NCBI GenBank assembly: GCA_038214135.1
Contig: JBBQSD010000060.1
Span: forward strand, 1 to 34,500
Reading direction: 5' to 3'
Length of the DNA: 34,500 nucleotides
Source: JANLSE01 sp038214135
GTDB lineage: Bacteria; Chloroflexota; Chloroflexia; Chloroflexales; Roseiflexaceae
Both the position numbers and the translations under genes were made by a program. The notes beneath the pieces are model-generated. The model saw only the letters and a program-made list of their open reading frames with translations, had not been told where the DNA came from and did not search any database. Shown here one piece after another: positions 31,912 to 34,500 of this stretch (position 1 is the stretch's first letter; the number at the start of each line of letters is the position of its first letter).

Positions 31912-32907
31912 ATGACACAAGAACCACTGATTCTGTGCGAAAACCTGGTCAAGATCTATAAACTCGATGAGATTGAGGTTGTTGCACTCCAAGGCCTGGA
32001 TATGCGTGTCGAGGCTGGCGAGGTGATGTCGATTGTTGGTTCATCTGGTTCCGGCAAAACAACGCTGCTGAATGTATTGGGTGGCCTGGATCGGCCATCG
32101 GCGGGGCGGGTGATTGTTGCAGGCAATGATCTGCTGAAGCTCACCGACGGCCAGCAGGATCAGTATCGGCGGCGCTATGTTGGCTTCATCTGGCAGCAGA
32201 AGGCGCGTAATCTCATCCCATACCTGAATACCGAGCAGAATGTCGAACTGCCGATGATCATGAGTGGGGTTGGTTCGCGTGAACGGCGCGAATGGGCCGG
32301 CGAACTGATCGATGCGGTTGGGCTTTCGGAACGACGCTATCATCGCCTGGCACAACTTTCGGGTGGCGAGCAGCAGCGCGTTGCAATTGCGGTTGCGCTC
32401 TCCAATCGGCCAGCGCTGCTGTTGGGCGATGAACCAACAGGCGAGCTCGATTCGAACACAGCTGAGTCTATCTTCGAAATCTTTCATAACCTGAACCGAA
32501 TCTATGGCCTGACAGTCGTGATCGTCTCGCATGATCCACAGATCGCCCGTTTTGTTGATCGGGTCGTGGCTATTCGTGATGGCAAAACAAGCAGCGAAAT
32601 TCGGCGCAGCGAGCCAACCGCTGAGGAACGGGATCGAACCGATGGCGTGGTGAGTGAACAGCGCTACGAAGAATTAGTTGTGCTCGATTCTGCCGGGCGG
32701 TTGCAGGTGCCGAAAGAGATCCGTGAGCGCTATAATATCGGCGACCGTATCCGCATGGAGGAGACTCCCGAGGGGCTGCTGCTGCGGCCAGTCGAGGGTG
32801 CGAGCATTGCTGTCAAGCGCCTTACAGAACCAGATGAGCCGCCAGCCGCCAAGCCAACCGGGATTCGCAAGCTATTGGCCGGGTTGCGCAGAGGGAAATC
32901 ATCGTGA
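31912..32907 (+). CDS. ABC transporter ATP-binding protein with C-terminal AbrB-like domain
   Basis: A 331-residue MacB/LolD-type ATPase. Walker A GSSGSGKTT is at 43-51, the Q-loop is in FIWQQKARNLIPYLN, the signature LSGGEQQRV is near 148-156, Walker B LLLGDEPTGELDS is near 168-180, and the H-loop is VIVSHDP. After the ATPase ends, about residues 252-294 read LVVLDSAGRLQVPKEIRERYNIGDRIRMEETPEGLLL. This is the swapped-hairpin SpoVT/AbrB pattern: D-x-x-G-R-x-x-x-P-x-x-x-R, then G-D-x-[IV]. AbrB domains bind DNA or dimerise, so this ATPase may also regulate or pair through its tail. The next gene overlaps by four bases (GTGA), which couples the two ATPases. Confidence 0.9.
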   Translation: MTQEPLILCENLVKIYKLDEIEVVALQGLDMRVEAGEVMSIVGSSGSGKTTLLNVLGGLDRPSAGRVIVAGNDLLKLTDGQQDQYRRRYVGFIWQQKARNLIPYLNTEQNVELPMIMSGVGSRERREWAGELIDAVGLSERRYHRLAQLSGGEQQRVAIAVALSNRPALLLGDEPTGELDSNTAESIFEIFHNLNRIYGLTVVIVSHDPQIARFVDRVVAIRDGKTSSEIRRSEPTAEERDRTDGVVSEQRYEELVVLDSAGRLQVPKEIRERYNIGDRIRMEETPEGLLLRPVEGASIAVKRLTEPDEPPAAKPTGIRKLLAGLRRGKSS

Positions 32908-33644
32908 TAGCAACGACACCACAAACTGCGGTGCGTGTTACTGATGTGACGCGCTCGTATACGATTAACAGCGAACATGTGCTGGCGCTACGGGGGGTGA
33001 GCCTGGATGTGGCCGTTGGTGGGTTTACCGCGCTGATGGGCCGTTCTGGTTCGGGCAAGACAACCCTGCTGAATATGATTGGCGGGTTGGATCAGCCAAC
33101 CACTGGCGAGGTCGCAATCTATGGGCAACCACTCAGCAAGATGAACCAGGAACAATTAACCATGTTGCGGCGCACGAAGATCGGGTTTATCTTCCAATCG
33201 TTTGCGCTGCTGCCAATTCTTTCTGCCTGGGAAAATGTCGAAATGCCGCTCCGTATCGGCGGTATGCGTTCGGGCAAGGAACGGCGCAAGCGTGCCGAAG
33301 AGGCGCTGGCGCTCGTCGGGCTTGAGAAATGGTCGACCCACCGCCCATCGGAGATGTCTGGTGGACAGCAGCAACGAGTCGCAATTGCACGAGCGCTGGC
33401 ATCGAAACCACAACTGATGCTCGCCGATGAGCCAACCGGCGAATTGGATTCAACCACCGGTCGCAATCTGCTGACGTTGCTACGCGACATCGTAAAGGCC
33501 GAGAAGGTCACGCTTGTGATGGCAACCCACGACCGCACGATCCATGAGTTTGCCGATGAGGTGTACCACATGCGCGATGGTCAGATCTTCGACCGAACCC
33601 GTGATGGTGTCAGTGTTGAGAGCATAAGCGTCGGCGCAGTGTAG
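32904..33644 (+). CDS. ABC transporter ATP-binding protein (second, LolD/MacB-type)
   Basis: A 246-residue ATPase, intact: Walker A GRSGSGKTT (about residues 47-55), Q-loop IFQSFALLPILSAWENVEMPL, signature MSGGQQQRV, Walker B LMLADEPTGELDS, and H-loop MATHDR. It lacks the AbrB-like tail of the preceding ATPase. It starts at GTG inside the stop region of the upstream gene (GTGA overlap), so translation is coupled. Two different ATPases and one ten-TM permease suggest a heterodimeric ATPase, or two ATPases that swap with the same permease. Both have full catalytic motifs. Confidence 0.92.
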   Translation: MIATTPQTAVRVTDVTRSYTINSEHVLALRGVSLDVAVGGFTALMGRSGSGKTTLLNMIGGLDQPTTGEVAIYGQPLSKMNQEQLTMLRRTKIGFIFQSFALLPILSAWENVEMPLRIGGMRSGKERRKRAEEALALVGLEKWSTHRPSEMSGGQQQRVAIARALASKPQLMLADEPTGELDSTTGRNLLTLLRDIVKAEKVTLVMATHDRTIHEFADEVYHMRDGQIFDRTRDGVSVESISVGAV

Positions 33645-33659
33645 AAACCTGCCATTATC

Positions 33660-34499
33660 ATGCCCACCCACCCAGCCCGTCGCCGCCTGATCGCATGCCT
33701 TGCACACCCAGACGAGCAGATCGATCTGGCTGATGCTGCGCTGTGTGTTGCCTGGGAGGATCGCGATAGTGGCGACCCCGATGCCGCACTTGCGCGACTT
33801 GATGCAATTGCCAACGACGGACGCGCCCACATTGCTGGCCTCAGCCACCCACCACGTATTGTTGCGGCGCTCAACAGCTACCTGTTCGAGCACCTCGGCT
33901 TCTGTGGCAATACCTGGAGCTATGGCGAACCAGCCAATAGTTTCCTTGATCAAACCCTCGAAACACGCAATGGCCTGCCGATCACCCTAGCGATTATGTA
34001 TACGGAAATCGCTCGTCGACTGAATTTACCCGTCTTCGGCGTCGCATTACCAGGCCATTATATTGTTCGCTACCAGGCACCAGCACAGGATATTTTTATC
34101 GATCCATTTCGTGGCGGGCGGATCTGGAGCTATGCCGAATGTGAGGCACATGTCGGGCTGTTCTATAACACGGTGACACCCGAACTCATGCATAGGATGT
34201 TGGCACCACCATCGCCACGGGCCGTGATCGCACGAATCCTGCGTAATCTGAAGGGTTCCTATCTCGAACGCAAGGATTTTGCCCATGCGCTGGCAGCCAT
34301 TGAGCGCATCATTCTGGTTGAGGGAGAATCGCTCAACGAAATCCGGGATCGCGGGCTGCTGCAATCGCGCCTTGGCCGCATCCATGTGGCACTCATGGAT
34401 CTCGATACCTATATTCGCGGGACGAACGAAGCCACCGATCTCGATACCATTCGCCGCCACGCCCTGCGCCTGATCAGGCAGATCGGGACGCGGAGCTAA
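33660..34499 (+). CDS. SirB1-like (transglutaminase-like core 2) protein
   Basis: A 279-residue protein. The core ETRNGLPITLAIMYTEIARRLNLPVFGVALPGHYIVRYQAPAQDIFIDPFRGG (about 99-151) is the conserved SirB1 block. It is preceded by helices (PDAALARLDAIANDGRAHIAGLSHPPRIVAALNSYLFEHLGF) and followed by TPR-like helices, MLAPPSPRAVIARILRNLKGSYLERKDFAHALAAIERII. The catalytic Cys of true transglutaminases is absent, as in other members, so it is probably a non-enzymatic domain of uncertain function. It begins 15 bases after the ABC ATPase and may be in the same transcript. It ends one base before the window edge. Confidence 0.85.
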   Translation: MPTHPARRRLIACLAHPDEQIDLADAALCVAWEDRDSGDPDAALARLDAIANDGRAHIAGLSHPPRIVAALNSYLFEHLGFCGNTWSYGEPANSFLDQTLETRNGLPITLAIMYTEIARRLNLPVFGVALPGHYIVRYQAPAQDIFIDPFRGGRIWSYAECEAHVGLFYNTVTPELMHRMLAPPSPRAVIARILRNLKGSYLERKDFAHALAAIERIILVEGESLNEIRDRGLLQSRLGRIHVALMDLDTYIRGTNEATDLDTIRRHALRLIRQIGTRS

Positions 34500-34500
34500 G

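Noticed and set aside
1..34500. Search for tRNA, rRNA, riboswitches, and integrase/att sites
   Set aside because: No tRNA cloverleaf, rRNA block, or integrase gene was recognised by eye. A covariance-model search would be needed to exclude small RNAs.

Overview
The window looks like a chromosomal segment of a Chloroflexota bacterium, most likely class Chloroflexia (the Chloroflexus / Roseiflexus / Oscillochloris side). The grounds are moderately high GC, MoxR-VWA and PhaR-like genes, a zinc-ribbon FHA protein beside a zinc-ribbon TPR protein, a PP2C-like domain fused to a propeller, large FtsX-type permeases, and many copies of the palindrome GGGCGGTTCGCGAACCGCCC, which I associate with that group. 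This placement is inference; there is no rRNA or other strong marker here. I found no tRNA, rRNA or CRISPR array.

Layout. 1-1721 is a decaying accessory patch: a 5'-truncated AfsR/LuxR-type ATPase, an intact NTF2-like protein, a frameshifted SnoaL-like protein and an internally deleted luciferase-like monooxygenase. 1844-3178 is a solo tnpB element of the IS200/IS605 superfamily. 3696-5973 is a MoxR AAA ATPase with a CoxE-like VWA protein. 6184-6696 is a PhaR-like regulator. 7320-10436 holds a Yip1 membrane protein and an FHA-to-J/TPR operon. 10600-15125 is a hybrid histidine kinase flanked by two paralogous class-I glutamine-amidotransferase-like (peptidase C26) hydrolases. 15252-16199 is a thioredoxin-like lipoprotein. 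16297-17604 is a second, different tnpB element. 17675-21288 carries small housekeeping and hypothetical genes: a DUF6174-like protein, two HAD hydrolases, an alpha/beta hydrolase, a coiled-coil protein and a small membrane protein. 21290-24163 is zwf followed by opcA, the oxidative pentose phosphate entry step. 24438-27074 is a PP2C-like protein that appears to have lost its metal ligands. 27353-33644 is a tripartite efflux-type operon (HlyD-like adaptor, ten-TM FtsX/MacB-type permease, two different ABC ATPases), followed by a SirB1-like protein.

The most unusual content lies between the genes. At least five families of short dispersed repeats occupy the intergenic space: the GCGGTTCGCGAACCGC palindrome, inverted arrays of 7-bp units (AGCTNTC) that look like small MITEs, a ~113-bp pair with an IS605-like hairpin, C-rich hairpins, and a leader/promoter motif shared by two divergent intergenic regions. 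Several copies sit exactly on stop codons or just before start codons, so they may supply transcript 3' ends or translation-initiation regions. Other points worth checking are the putative pseudophosphatase, the ABC ATPase with a C-terminal AbrB-like domain, and the two catalytically complete TnpB proteins without TnpA.
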